From NCBI GenBank assembly GCA_021628825.1, contig JAJXRY010000002.1, positions 496,001 to 560,000 on the forward strand: a DNA stretch of 64,000 nt. Direction: 5' to 3'. Under the pieces are notes generated by a model that saw only the letters and a list, made by a program, of their open reading frames with translations, searched no databases and was not told the origin of the DNA. The translations under genes were made by a program, and so were the position numbers. This DNA comes from Lachnospiraceae bacterium. Lineage in GTDB: Bacteria; Bacillota; Clostridia; Lachnospirales; Lachnospiraceae. Positions 48,834-60,296 of this stretch are shown in pieces (positions within the stretch are counted from its first letter, which is position 1; every line of letters starts with the position of its first letter).

Positions 48834-51425
48834 ATGAAGAAAGAAAAATCGGCAAAAATGCAGGAAATACAGAACAAATTAAAAGGGATGATCGGTCCGT
48901 TCATTCTCTGTGCTCTTATTCTGACAGGCGTCTGGGTAATTATAAATTATCAGGGAAAGGAACCGGCTCCGGAAACGATCCGTATTAACAGCCATGATGG
49001 ATCGGAAACACCTGTGGTTATGGAAAATGAGCACCTGAAATTTACCATGGATCCGATGACAACCCAGTTTGAAGTAGAAGTAAAATCAAGTGGAAAGACA
49101 TGGTACTCCAATCCGGTAGATGCGGATCAGGATATGTCAGCCCTTTCAGCAGAAAAAGGGAAAGCTTCAGTCAACGCTTGCGATGACTTACAGTATCACA
49201 ACAGGACTTGATACCTTACTTAATAATTATGATTACAGTATTAAAAAAACGGAACCTATGAAATCGAGGCTTCCGATGATTGCGTTAAGGTAAATTATTC
49301 CATTGGTGATATTGAAAAGGAATTTGTGATTCCGCCGGTATGCCGGGAAGCTGATATGGACCAGTGGATCGAGGGTATGACCAAGGAAGCTAAAAAAATA
49401 TTGTTAAGCAGTATTACAAAAAAATATGATATTAATAAGCTGAGCAAGCGTGATGCAAAGGATAAGGACTCCCTGCTTGAGAAATATCCATTATTGGAAA
49501 CAGAAGTCCTTTATGTTTTACGCGATGGTACAAATGACAGCCTGAAAAAGAAAATGGAGCAGTATTTTGAAGAGTCCGGTTATACCTATGCGGATTATGA
49601 AGCAGACAAAGAACTGGATAATGCGGAAAAGAGTTCCGATAAACCGGTCTTTAATGTGAATATGATTTATCGTCTGGAGGGCGAAGATCTGGTTGTGCAG
49701 ATACCGCTTGCAGAACTGGAAGGAAAGGATGAATACCCGATTTATTCCATAACACCGCTCCCCTTCTTTGGGGCAGGCGGTAAAGAGGATGACGGTTATC
49801 TTCTTGTTCCGGAAGGCGGAGGAGCCATTATTAACTTCAACAATGGTAAGCTCTCCCAGAATAGCTATTATGCAAATCTGTATGGATGGGACATGGCGCT
49901 TGGACGTGATGCCGTAGTACATAATACAAGAATTTATTATAATACGTTTTGAATCTCTGAGGGAGATGATTCCTTCCTGTGTATCATGGAAGAGGGAGTT
50001 CCCTATGCGGCAGTACAGGCAGATATCAGCGGGCATTTTAACAGTTACAATTATGCGAATGTTGCTTATAGCATTACCCAGCGTGAACAGTATGATGTAA
50101 GTGAGATTGCAAACAGCAGTGTATATACTTACCTGAAGCAACTGCCGGATGAAACACTGACGCAGAGATACCGTTTCGTGGACTCTGGAAATTATGTCGA
50201 TATGGCCAAGACATATCAGTCTTATTTAAAGGATAAATATACTGGATATTTTACAATGAATGAGGACACACAGGCACCGGTGACAGTTGAAATTGTCGGT
50301 GCGGTAGATAAGGTAAAGCAGATCGTCGGCGTTCCGGTATCCAGACCCTTAGAGCTTACCACGTATCAGGAAGCACAGGCAATGATTGAAGAACTGTATG
50401 ACGAAGGGTTTACCAATATGTCAGTTAAATTGAGCGGCTGGTGCAATGGGGGAATCAATCAGAAGGTATTGAACCGTGTGAAGACCATATCGGATCTGGG
50501 AAGTAAAAAGGATCTTATGAATACAATTTCTTCGGCGCAGAACCTTGGAGTGGATGTTTATCTGGATGGAGTAACACAGTATGCCAATAATAGTAATATC
50601 TTTGATGGCTTCTTTTCCATCAGGGATTCGGCAAGGTTTTTGAGTAAGGAACGTGCTGAATTGTTTCAGTACAGTGCGGTAACCTATACGGAACGTGACG
50701 GCTGGAAAAGCTTTTATCTGCTTCATCCCGATCTGGCGGCTAAGATGACAGACAATCTGGTAGCCGCGACAGACCGGTATGGTGCCGGAGTCTCTTTCCG
50801 GGATACGGGAATGGATTTGTCCGCGGATTATTATAAAAGAAATACCGTCAGCCGGCAGGCCGTAATGCAGCAGCATGAAACAGAGCTTAAAGATATTGCA
50901 GATACCGGTAAAAAAATCATGATTAACATGGGAAATGATTATGCCGCTCCTTATAGTGATGTGATTACAAATATGGATCTCCAGGGAAGTGAATATACCA
51001 TTCTTGATGAATATGTGCCGTTTTATCAGATTGCACTTCACGGATATGTGAATTATATGGGCTTTCCTTTGAACTTATCCGGAGACAGTGAAAAGTCCCT
51101 GCTGAATGCGGCAGAATATGGAGCGGGATTGTATTATACGGTTATGAAGGAATCTCCGTTTACACTACAGAATACCCTGTATACCCAGTACTATGGAGCC
51201 GACTATGATACCTGGCATGACAGAATATTAAGTACCTATACAAGATATAATGAAGAACTTGGCCATACCTTTAATCAGGAAATGATTAATCATGAAATGC
51301 TGCAGGAGGATGTTTCCTGTACAACTTACGAAGATGGAACAAAAGTCTATGTGAATTATACGCATTCCGATGTGACAACACCGGATGGAACGGTTCCGGC
51401 AAGAGATTATCTGGTTATTCGATGA
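48834..51425 (+). CDS. DUF5696-like membrane-anchored protein, frame broken
   Basis: About 864 residues. One N-terminal transmembrane helix (GPFILCALILTGVWVIINY) precedes a large extracellular part. The first 300 residues are beta-rich, the rest looks like a TIM barrel of glycoside-hydrolase type (YDEGFTNMSVKLSGWCNGGI, LGVDVYLDGVTQY, GAGVSFRDTGMDLSADY, VNYMGFPLNLSGDSEKSLLN). The family assignment is from general resemblance. Breaks: G run 49158-49160 one long, A run 49243-49249 seven for eight, and an in-frame TGA at 49950-49952 where TTTTGA for TTTGGA would give the family-like FGISEGDDSF. Lies between two importer gene sets. Confidence 0.65.
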
Positions 51426-51467
51426 ATAGTTGCGATGAAATATTAATCATAGAAAGGGTTCGTGATT

Positions 51468-52376
51468 ATGAAGAAACAAAAAAATAAGATAGCAGGCCTT
51501 CAAAAGCGACAGGCCATAGCCGGATACCTGTTCATTTCTCCGTTTATTGTGGGATTTCTGGTATTTATGATTAAGCCGTTTTTCCAGTCACTGTATATGA
51601 GCTTTTGCGATGTGCAGATAGGTGCCGGTTCATTTAATCCTATATGGCAGGGATTTACAAATTATGTAAAGGCTTTCCGGGTGGATCCTGATTTTACAAG
51701 ACTTCTTGTAGAGGAAATTGCGCGAATGGCAGTATATTCCCTGGCCATTATGGTATTCAGCTTCTTCGTTTCCTTGATTCTGAATCAGAAATTTAAGGGA
51801 AGAGCGTTGGTAAGGGCAATTTTCTTCCTTCCGGTTATTTTGTCATCCGGTGTAATTATCGGTCTGGAAACAGACAATGCGCTGATGGCAAGTCTGGAAG
51901 CATCCATTGAACAGACAACATCAGGAATCAGTGTTACAGCAGCCCTGGAAAATATTCTGAGGACAGCCGGAATCGGAACAAGGGCATATGAAGAGGTTTT
52001 TGAGCTGATTGATAATATTTATGATGTTGCGGTTGCGTCCGGAATCCAGATTATTATTTTCCTTTCCGGATTGCAGACAATACCTCAAAGTATGTATGAG
52101 GCAGCAGACATTGAAGGATGTACGAAATGGGAAAGCCTCTGGAAGATTACTTTTCCGATGATCAGTTCCCTGTTTCTGGTAAACTGGATTTATACCATTG
52201 TTGATTTCTGTATGCGTTCGGATAATGAAGTGATTGATAAAATCTCAGAGATTATGGTGCAGCAGATTAATTATGGTCTCGGTTCGGCAATGGCCTGGGT
52301 ATATTTTGTAATTGTCATGGTTATTATAGGAATCAGCTCGCTGATTATCTCAAAGGGGGTTTACTATTATGAGTAA
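51468..52376 (+). CDS. sugar ABC permease (LplB/UgpA type), second importer
   Basis: 302 residues, intact, six helices with an unusually long periplasmic insertion between helices 3 and 4 (about residues 130-175, EASIEQTTSGISVTAALENI). EAA loop EAADIEGCTKWESLWKITFP near 208. AAAGGG nine bases before ATG 51468. The stop overlaps the next permease start by eight bases. Confidence 0.9.
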   Translation: MKKQKNKIAGLQKRQAIAGYLFISPFIVGFLVFMIKPFFQSLYMSFCDVQIGAGSFNPIWQGFTNYVKAFRVDPDFTRLLVEEIARMAVYSLAIMVFSFFVSLILNQKFKGRALVRAIFFLPVILSSGVIIGLETDNALMASLEASIEQTTSGISVTAALENILRTAGIGTRAYEEVFELIDNIYDVAVASGIQIIIFLSGLQTIPQSMYEAADIEGCTKWESLWKITFPMISSLFLVNWIYTIVDFCMRSDNEVIDKISEIMVQQINYGLGSAMAWVYFVIVMVIIGISSLIISKGVYYYE

Positions 52377-53375
52377 GGTGAAGACAGGAAAGTATAGTAA
52401 CTTCCGTGAGAGAAACCGTAAGTCACAGGGATATCTGTTAAAGAAGCTTCTTATGGATTATGGACTTGCATTTTGCCGCTTTCTGTTATTGTTTGGAATG
52501 TGCTTTCTGATTTTACAGCCTATTTTGAACAAGATTTCAGTAAGCTTTATGTCGGAGCCGGATTTGTATAATCCGGTAGTAATCTCCATTCCGGAGAATT
52601 TTACCACAGAGAATTATAAGCTGGCAGCAGAACTGATGAGCTATAAGGAAACACTGGTCAATTCACTGATCGTATCCTTGACCATCGCAGTTCTCCAGAT
52701 CACAGTCTGTACACTGGTAGGATATGGATTTGCAAGATTTAAGTTCCCATTCAAGAAATTCTGGTTTTCCTGTGTCATGCTGGTAATCCTGATCCCACCA
52801 CAGACGATATCAAGCTCGCTGCACTTGCACTTCCGGTATTTTGATGTGTTAGGATTATTTAAACTTATAAAGGGTGAAACCATTAATCTGCGAGGCTCGG
52901 CACTCCCTTATTATCTGATGAGTGCCGGATGCATGGGTTTGAAGAACGGTTTGTACATTTACATGATCCGGCAGTTCTTCCGTAATATCCCGAAGGAACT
53001 GGAAGAAGCAGCTTATGTTGATGGATGTGGTATGCTGAAAACATTTATCAAAAATCATGCTTCCGGAAGCCAAGCCGATCCTTACCTCCTGCTTTCTGTT
53101 TTTCCTTTGTATGGCAGTGGACAGATGGTTTTTTTATTCCAAAAATGTTTCTGGGGAATACCAAATTACTCAGCACCTCACTTGCGAGACTTTCAGATTC
53201 CCTGGGGGCATACATCCAGCGGATCACAGGCTCTGCAACAACGGTTGCGGTAGCCTATAACAATTGTATTATAGCGACAGGTACCCTGATGATCGTTATG
53301 CCGTTGATTATTCTTTACCTGTTTGCACAGAGGGGCTTCGTAGAAAGTCTGAGCAGTACCGGCATTAAAATGTAA
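52369..53375 (+). CDS. sugar ABC permease (LplC/UgpE type), frame broken
   Basis: Partner of the preceding permease. Basic N-terminus, helices starting with YGLAFCRFLLLFGMCFLILQ, and EAA loop EAAYVDGCGMLKTFIKIMLPEAKP. Two runs are one base too long: A 53050-53054 and T near 53097-53101. Repaired text ILTSCFLFSFVWQWTDGFFI runs to the end IKM at 53375, about 335 residues. Confidence 0.9.
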
Positions 53376-53381
53376 TGAAAA

Positions 53382-53429
53382 ATGTTCCTGTTATGGTATT
53401 CCGGAAAAATGCTATAGAACAGGATACAT
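53382..53429 (+). promoter_or_regulatory. hairpin between permease and binding-protein genes
   Basis: ATGTTCCTGTTATGGTATT pairs imperfectly with the complement of GCTATAGAACAGGATACAT. It has no T tract. Such structures 5' of binding-protein genes often raise their expression over the permeases. Confidence 0.45.
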
Positions 53430-53452
53430 ATATATATGAAGGAGGATGAATA

Positions 53453-54917
53453 ATGAAGAGCCAATTGGTAAAAAAGTTACTTGCAGGATCTCTTGCTACA
53501 GCATTGACAATCAGTCTTATGGCATGTGGCGGTTCTGCACCTGCAGCAAATGAAGCTGCTGAAACACCTGCAGATACTACAGAGGTAGCTGCAGAAGCTC
53601 CCCGCAGAGGATACTGCGGCAGCAGAGCCGGAGGAAGAGGAGTCTCTTTACACGGTATTAACCGACGAGGATGGTAATGTTTACGATCTCGGTGGTATGG
53701 AAATTATCGTTCGTGACTGGTGGTCCGGTGATCCGGCTGAACCGACAAACGATTATGAAGAGGCAAGAGAAGAATATCGTGACTGGATTCAGGAAACCTA
53801 TAACTTCACTATTAAGGAACAGGCTATTTCAGACTGGGGCTCTGCACCTGCAGACTTTACAGAATATGCAACAACCGGCGGAGATGAAAATTACATTTTT
53901 GTAGTACGTGATGATCCGGCAACTACCAATGCAATGACTCAGGGATTAATGTATGATTTAAGTACATTAGACTGTCTTGATTTCAATGAAGCAAAATTCC
54001 AGAAGAATAAACTGCATGAGCAGTATACAAAGGGAAGCAGCATCTATGCAATGTATGCAGGAGATTCTGAACCGCGAACCGGAGTTTACTTCAATAAGCG
54101 TCTGTTAACAGAAGCAGGTATTGATCCGGAAAGTCTGTATGAGCTTCAGGCAAACCATGAATGGACCTGGGATAAGTTTACAGAGCTCATGGATACCGTA
54201 CAGAGAGATATTGATAATGATGGTGTGATTGATGTATATGGTGTAACCCAGAACTCCGGAAATATGATCAGTGCAGCTGTCTGGTCAAACGGTGGTGAAT
54301 ATGTTGGACAGAAGGACGGAAAATATGTTTACAGACTGGAAGATCCGGAAACGGTAGAAGGTCTTACCTGGGCAGTTGAAACCGTTCTTGCAAAGTATAC
54401 CTTACCATATCCGGATGGAGCAGAGTGGGATTACTATAAGGAAGCATATAAGTCCGGTATGGCAGCATTCATGGTAGATGATGCTTATTGTGCAGGCGAT
54501 TTCCTCTCTGAGATGGAAGATGATTTCGGATTTGTTGCATTCCCGATGGGACCTCAGTCCAGTGAATACACGAACTGCTGGAGCAATAATCCGCATGTAA
54601 TTCCTGCCTGCTATGATGCAGATAAGGCATGGAAAATTGCATTTGCATGGAATCTTTATACCGATGATGTTCCGGGCTATGAGGACTATGAAGGCTGGAA
54701 AGCAGGTTATTACTCCAAGTTCCGTGACACAGAAGCTGTAGATCAGACTCTGGAAATTATGGTTAATAACGGTATGATCACATACGATGGCATTATTCCT
54801 GAGATGCAGCGTGGTTCAGACTTTATCTTGGGACTGAATGCCAATACGGTTGTATCTGAAGCAATTGATTCCGTAAGTGAATACTGGAAGGGATTGGTTG
54901 ATGCAGCAAACGGCTGA
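53453..54917 (+). CDS. solute-binding lipoprotein of the second importer, frame broken
   Basis: About 488 residues. Lipoprotein signal with lipobox SLMAC (Cys near residue 24), an Ala/Glu-rich linker, then a type 1 extracellular sugar-binding domain: GGMEIIVRDWWSGDPAEPTN, RTGVYFNKRLLTEAGIDPES, TWDKFTELMDTVQRDIDNDG and FPMGPQSSEYTNCWSNNPHV. The C run 53600-53603 is one too long; with three C the linker reads APAEDTAAAEPEEEESLYTV. The strong GGAGG site and the upstream hairpin fit high expression. Substrate unknown, but the acid- and aromatic-rich pocket region suggests an oligosaccharide. Confidence 0.9.
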
Positions 54918-54935
54918 TGAATTTATCTAAATAGC

Positions 54936-55000
54936 AGTAACTATCCTGAATAGTTACTTTTACCGAGAGGTGGGGTGTTTCCGGGTGCCCCACCTTTTCT
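54936..55000 (+). terminator. two hairpins ending the importer operon
   Basis: AGTAACTAT with ATAGTTACT followed by TTT (54936-54961), then GGTGGGG with CCCCACC followed by TTTTCT (54969-55000). Confidence 0.8.
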
Positions 55001-55029
55001 AATAAGAAAACGAAACTGGGGGTATAAGA

Positions 55030-55986
55030 ATGATCGTAAATTTTCATCTGCCGGGATTAAGGCAGAATTATCCGCTGAATATGCTAATATTAAACTTGTT
55101 AAAAACAAAACCGGACTGGTTCAGGGAAGGTGTCAGAATTGCTTCTTTTTTTGGAGAATTTCCTACATCCCTGTGGAATGGGGGACGTCCGTCAAACTAT
55201 GATCAGTGTGATGCCTCTTTTATACAGAATGTTATTAAAAACATTAATGCACAGGGAGTGTCGGTGAGGTATACTTATACTAACATGCTGCTTTCCGAAC
55301 AGGATCTTCAGGATCCATACTGTAATTTCTGTATGAAAGCGGCAGATAACGGAATGAATGAGGTTATGATATTTTCTCCGATCCTTGAGAAATATATCAG
55401 GGAGAATTATCCGGGCTATAAACTTAACAGTTCCACCTGTAAGGAAATCCGTGATATTGATAAGGTGAATGAAGAACTTAAAAAAAGACTATTATCTTGT
55501 AGTTCTTGACTACAATTTTAACAATAAATTTGATGAGCTTCAAAAAGATTAAAAGATAAGGCAAGGTGCGAAATTCTGGTGAATGCCCTTTGCAGGCCGG
55601 AATGTCCACGAAGAGGAGACCATTATAAAAAAATATTGCAAAGAACCAGAGAATCATGTTAAAAAAACCGGAAACATCCGAAGGATAAACAGATTCCGTT
55701 GGAACCATGGTATTGCGAATACGGAGAATATAACTGCATTCACACCATTCAGGAATACAGTACCTACATTTCACCGGAGGCAATTTGGGAGAAATACGTG
55801 CCAATGGGCTTTAACCAGTTTAAGATAGAGGGAAGGACGGCCAACCTTTTTTCGCTGGTGGAGACATACTGTCATTATCTGATCCGGCCGGAAAATCAGG
55901 GACAGGCAAGGATCCTGTTACTTAATAATCTGGTTGCTAATAAAGTTCTGACCATTAACCGGCCGAAACCATCACACTGGCCGTAG
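55030..55986 (+). CDS. U32-like protein, tandem paralogue A, frame broken
   Basis: A TIM-barrel-like protein distantly like the U32 family. Starts FHLPGLRQNYPLNMLILNLL, then SLWNGGRPSNYDQCD, SVRYTYTNMLLSEQDLQD (PYCNFCMKAADNG), YKLNSSTCKEI, YYLVVLDYNFN, and a Cys cluster EILVNALCRPECPRRGDHY, YCEYGEYNC. Ends with FNQFKIEGRT, which parallels the FKIEGRM of the TrhP gene in this window. About 319 residues. Breaks: A runs near 55480-55486, 55543-55547, 55626-55632 and 55661-55667. No substrate can be named; the cysteines suggest an iron-sulfur cluster as in other U32 proteins. Confidence 0.6.
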
Positions 55987-56003
55987 AAGCAGGGAGCATA
56001 AAT

Positions 56004-57007
56004 ATGAATAACAGAAAGATATACTGGCATCTTCCGGGATTCTGTTCTTTTCGTCTGTTAAACCAGCTGATAATTAACCTGATGAGAGACTATCCGGAAA
56101 AGTTCAGGGAAAAACTATCAGATTGGATCCGTATACGGTACATTTCCGGGGGCGATCTGGAACGGCGGAAGAGCAGTTATTGGCATTGCAGGCAAAAAGG
56201 ATATAGAGAACATCCTCTTTGGCTATAACAGTAAAGGAATTCCAGTGCGGTTTACCTGGACCAATTCTCTTCTTGAAGAGAAGCATTTGCAGGATACCTA
56301 TTGTAATCTGATTATGAAAATGGCAGATAACGGACTGAATCAGGTGCTTGTAAATACACCGGTGCTGGAGGAATACATCCGGCGGGAATATCCCAAGTAT
56401 AAGCTGATTTCTTCCACAACGAAGCGGATTACCGATAAAGAGCTTTTACAAAAAGAACTTTTTAAAGGATTATTATCTGGTAGTTCTTGATTATGACCTG
56501 AACCATGAGGAAGCAGTGCTGAAGGAACTGGAACCGTATGCCGGACGCATTGAAATACTGGTAAATGAAGTATGTGTTCCGGGATGTCCGAAGCGTGAAG
56601 AACATTATCGCCAGCAGTCACAGATGCAGTTGGAGTTTGATGTCAACACAGCATTTTCCTGTCCGAATCTATCGCAGACGAGAAGCTTTGAACAGTGTAA
56701 GAGCCGTCCGGCGTTTATTTCGAATGAAGAAATCGGAAGCTATATAGACCGTGGATTTGTCAATTTTAAAATTGCGGGGCGGGGAATGCCGGTGGATTAT
56801 GTAAAAGAGTCCTATTTGTATTTTCTGGTAAAGGATGAAGAACGTGATTTTATACGTGGCAAAATAGACAGCCTTCTGCAGCAGGTTAAGAAGGCTGTAC
56901 CGGCAAAGACGGTTCCGAATAAGGCAGCGACCAAAGGAATTATGCACTATTCGGATCCGAATAAAAAGGGAAATCCGATGAAAGGAGTTCCTGTCAGAAA
57001 AAAATAA
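56004..57007 (+). CDS. U32-like protein, tandem paralogue B, frame broken
   Basis: Second copy, begins 17 bases after the first. Matching segments: WHLPGFCSFRLLNQLIINLM, AIWNGGRAVIGIAGKKDIEN, VRFTWTNSLLEEKHLQDTYC, YKLISSTTKRI, YYLVVLDYDLN, ILVNEVCVPGCPKREEHY and VNFKIAGRGM. The C-terminal tail is basic and longer than in copy A (residues 300-333, ending PMKGVPVRKK). Breaks: A run 56107-56111 one too long and an extra G near 56468. About 333 residues. The pair may form a heterodimer, like TrhP1/TrhP2 in Bacillus, but that is inference. Confidence 0.6.
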
Positions 57008-57049
57008 AGGTGCAGAGTATCAAAGAGAATCAAAGGGAGGCGTGATTCA

Positions 57050-58163
57050 TGGTGGCCAAGGGCACATCCGCAAAAACAGCATTATGGTTTTTATCAGTAT
57101 GTCATTGCTGCTTCTTCTCTGCCTTGGAGGCTGTGGGAAGCAACAGGTGGCGCAGCAGCAGATTTCACTGGAGCCGGAGGAAGAACAGGCTTTGTTTGAA
57201 ACAGTTACGGTAGATTACGGTGATGTGACTCTGAGCCAGAAAATTCAATGTACCTATCGGCAGGTCGAGGATCAGGAGGTTTGTTTTACCGTCAGTGGCA
57301 GGATCATAGACCGGATTTATGTCAGCGTTGGAGATATGGTACATAAAGGAGATCTTCTGGCAGAGCTTGAGACAGGGGATCTTGAGGAACAGATTGCACA
57401 GACAGAATATCAGGTTCAGAGAAACAAACTGCTTCTTGACCAGAATGAGAGAAATCTTAAAAATGAAACAGACCAGCTGATGGTGCAGTATACCTATCAT
57501 ACGGAACAGACGAGTGAGGACTGGAGCCGGAAAGAAAAGAGCCTTAAAGAAATAGAAGAACAGCATCGGTATCTGAGAGAAGATTATTCAGATGCAATTG
57601 CACTGGGAGAAGCTCAGCTTGCCGTATGGCAGAAGCAGCAGGACGAAAGTCGTGTATATGCACAGATTGATGGTGTTATTTCATCAATTGAAAGGGACCT
57701 GGAGGGTTCTGTATGCGTAAAGGATGAGCCTGTAATGACCCTTATTGATACCTCAGAATGCCTGTTTGAAACCCAGAAAGAGGAATACGCCTCCTTTTTT
57801 AAGGAAAATGAACCGGTATCAATGACCGTGTCCATCGGAACAGGAAAAGGAGATTATGTGCTGCTTCCTTATGATATGGAGCATTGGGGAGAAACACAGA
57901 CCTTCTCCATCGAGGAACAGCCGGAAGGAGCAGTACCGGAGGTTGGAGCCACCGGAACGATTTTCCTTATTATGGATCAGAGGGAAAATGTTCTGCGGAT
58001 ACCGTCTGCGGCAGTTCACAACGCGGATGGGAAGGATTACGTATATGTTACCGATGATACCGGAATGCGGAAGGTGACTTATGTGGAAGCAGGGCTTAAG
58101 GGAAATGATTATACAGAAATTCTGTCCGGTATTACAGAGGGAGAAAGGGTGATCTTAAAATGA
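57050..58163 (+). CDS. efflux periplasmic-adaptor-type lipoprotein (HlyD/MacA family)
   Basis: Membrane-fusion-type adaptor of an ABC exporter in a Gram-positive host. Lipobox LGGC near residue 24, barrel-sandwich halves (VSGRIIDRIYVSVGDMVHKG), a coiled-coil hairpin (residues 110-200, QRNKLLLDQNERNLKNETDQ), AQIDGVISSIERDLEGSV, a beta-barrel and the membrane-proximal end (TEILSGITEGERVILK). The start is either ATG 57050 with GGGAGG eight bases before (needs one base restored near 57065) or in-frame GTG 57042, which is too close to that site. The stop overlaps the next ATG. Confidence 0.85.
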
Positions 58164-60296
58164 TGGGCAAAAGGAATAGCAACTGCAGAAGAATTCTTTC
58201 CTTTCTGTGTGCCGGTCTGCTTCTTGCAGGATGTGCTGCGGAAGCTGACAGGCAGGACACTCCTGCTACAGAAACACTGTCCGGGGATGTAACTTTGCTG
58301 GAACCGGAGGGTACTGCAAGCAACTATGAATATGTCTCCTATAAAAAAATCTGTATAAATCAGAAGTCTATTCAGCATCGGTAGATTTTTCCGGTTACAG
58401 AATATGCTTATCCGGATAATCAGACATTTACACGGCTGGGAGTCCTTCCGGGCAACAGTGTCAGCGCGGGAGAAGCGTTGATCTACGGAAGCAGCAGAGA
58501 ACTGGAGAAGCAGATTGAAAATAAACAGAAAAGTATTGAGAAGCAGGAGGAGGATGAGGCGGAGTATGTAGAGATCGCCAATGAGAATCTGGAGCAGCCA
58601 TTGGAAGATAAGGAATTTTATTACAGACTCTGTCAGGAGTATAAGGACCGCGAACCGGAATTTACACTCTATGGAACCAAATATCAGGATGTCAATATTG
58701 AAGTGCAGCTTCTGCAGGAGGAGTTAAAGCAGCATACGGAGCTGTATGAGCTGGACCATAATTATGCGCTTGAAGAACTTCAGAGACTACAGGACAGGAA
58801 AGAACAGACAATCCTGAAAGCGACAGCATCCGGTACCGTGGTTGCAATTACCGGTTTCGTGTATGGTGATCAGATCGCATCCAGAACCCCGGTTATTGCA
58901 GTCGGAAATTTGGATCAAAAGAAAATACACTGTGATTTTATCAGTAAGACAGAAATCACAAAGGCTGCTGATGTTTATGCTTTTTTTGATGGAAAGCGCT
59001 ACGAGATTGAGTATGAAGCCATGAAAACCGAGGAATATAACAAGCGTGTGAGGAATGAATCCAGTCTTTACTCCACATTCCGCCTGACAGAAGATTCCGA
59101 AGAATTAAAGACGGGCGACTATGGAGTTGTTGTCATGATCAGTGATAAGAGGGAACATGTCCTTGCGGTATCCAAGGATGCAATACATAAAGACGGAGAT
59201 GGTAATTTTGTGTATTGTCTGGCAGATGGAAACGGTGTATATACTCCGGTAGTAACCGGTATGACAGACGGGGTATATACCGAAATTGTGTCAGGCCTTA
59301 AAGAAGGGGACAGAGTGTTGTCGGGGAATACGATGACTGCTGACAAACAGACCATGAAACTGGAAAAAGGTAATTATTTGGTACAGCTTTGAAGCGGCGG
59401 CTTATCTGTATTATCCTTCTTATGAAATTGTGTCGAATCCGATAGAATATGGAACCTGTTATTATGTAGAGAGTCTGGTGCGTAATAACCAGCTGGTAAA
59501 AAAAGGAGAGGTACTTGCCAATGTTTATGTAATACCGGATGAGGTTTCCCTGCAGACAAAGGTGACGAGAACGGAACGGATTGATCAGCGTATTTCGGAT
59601 CTTCAGGAAAAGAATGCAAAAAGAGAAGGATAAGAAGAAAAAGGAAACAGTTTGACAGGGAAATAAATAAGCTTCAAAAAGAGCGGGAAGAACTACAGGA
59701 AGAAATCGATCAGATGAAAGCAGATTATTCCCTTAAGGAGCTTTGCTCCCCGACAGACGGCATTGTAGTAGGAATGCCGGATTACCAGGAGGAAAGAGAA
59801 CTTTATCAGGATCAGACACTATTTATGATCGCAAAGGCAGAACAATGTTATCTGACGGTAAAGGATGAGGGGAATCTGCTGAAGTATGGAATGGAACTGA
59901 CGATTACTTATGAAGATAAAGAGGGAAAGAAGAAGACAGCAACAGGGAAAGTGGTTACAACAAATGGTAATTTCCTGAGCAGTGAAATGAGGACGGAAGA
60001 AGTTCTGATTCGGCTTCCGGAGGAAATGATCGGAGATATGGCTTTTAAGTACAGAGGAAAGTAGCGGTTTATGGAGCAGGAGCCGCATGGATGTATCCTG
60101 TATTACCAGACAGGTGGAAAATATTCTGTTGATTCCTAAAAAGGCGGTTACCATGCAGAACGGGCACACCTACGTAAAAGTAAAGCTGGATAATGGAGAT
60201 GCAACCTATATGAGCTTTGTACCATGTGGCTCGGATCAGGTGAACTATGGAGTGGCAGAAGGCTTGACGGAAGGAATGGAAATATGCTTCGAATAA
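58160..60296 (+). CDS. double adaptor protein: two MFP units in one chain, frame broken
   Basis: Lipobox LLLAGC near residue 20, then a first adaptor unit with barrel-sandwich, coiled coil (about 110-210) and end motif TEIVSGLKEGDRVLSGNTMT. A second unit follows (FEAAAYLYYPSYEIVSNP, VRNNQLVKKGEVLANVYV, a second coiled coil DREINKLQKEREELQEEI, LCSPTDGIVVGMPDYQEE, and the end VNYGVAEGLTEGMEICFE). Joining needs one T removed at 59377-59379 (KGNYWYSFEAA); the second unit has no ribosome binding site, so one chain of about 710 residues is most likely. Other breaks: 58343-58349, 58386-58390, 59618-59622, 60058-60060 and 60081. Confidence 0.68.

Noticed and set aside
49950..49952. Selenocysteine insertion at the in-frame TGA
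   Set aside because: No selenocysteine-type protein context, no obvious insertion hairpin, and the neighbouring text predicts a glycine. A run-edge error is simpler.
59430..60064. A separate adaptor gene starting at the GTG near 59430
   Set aside because: No ribosome binding site precedes it, and the text upstream continues the same domain once one T is removed. Merged into the double adaptor.
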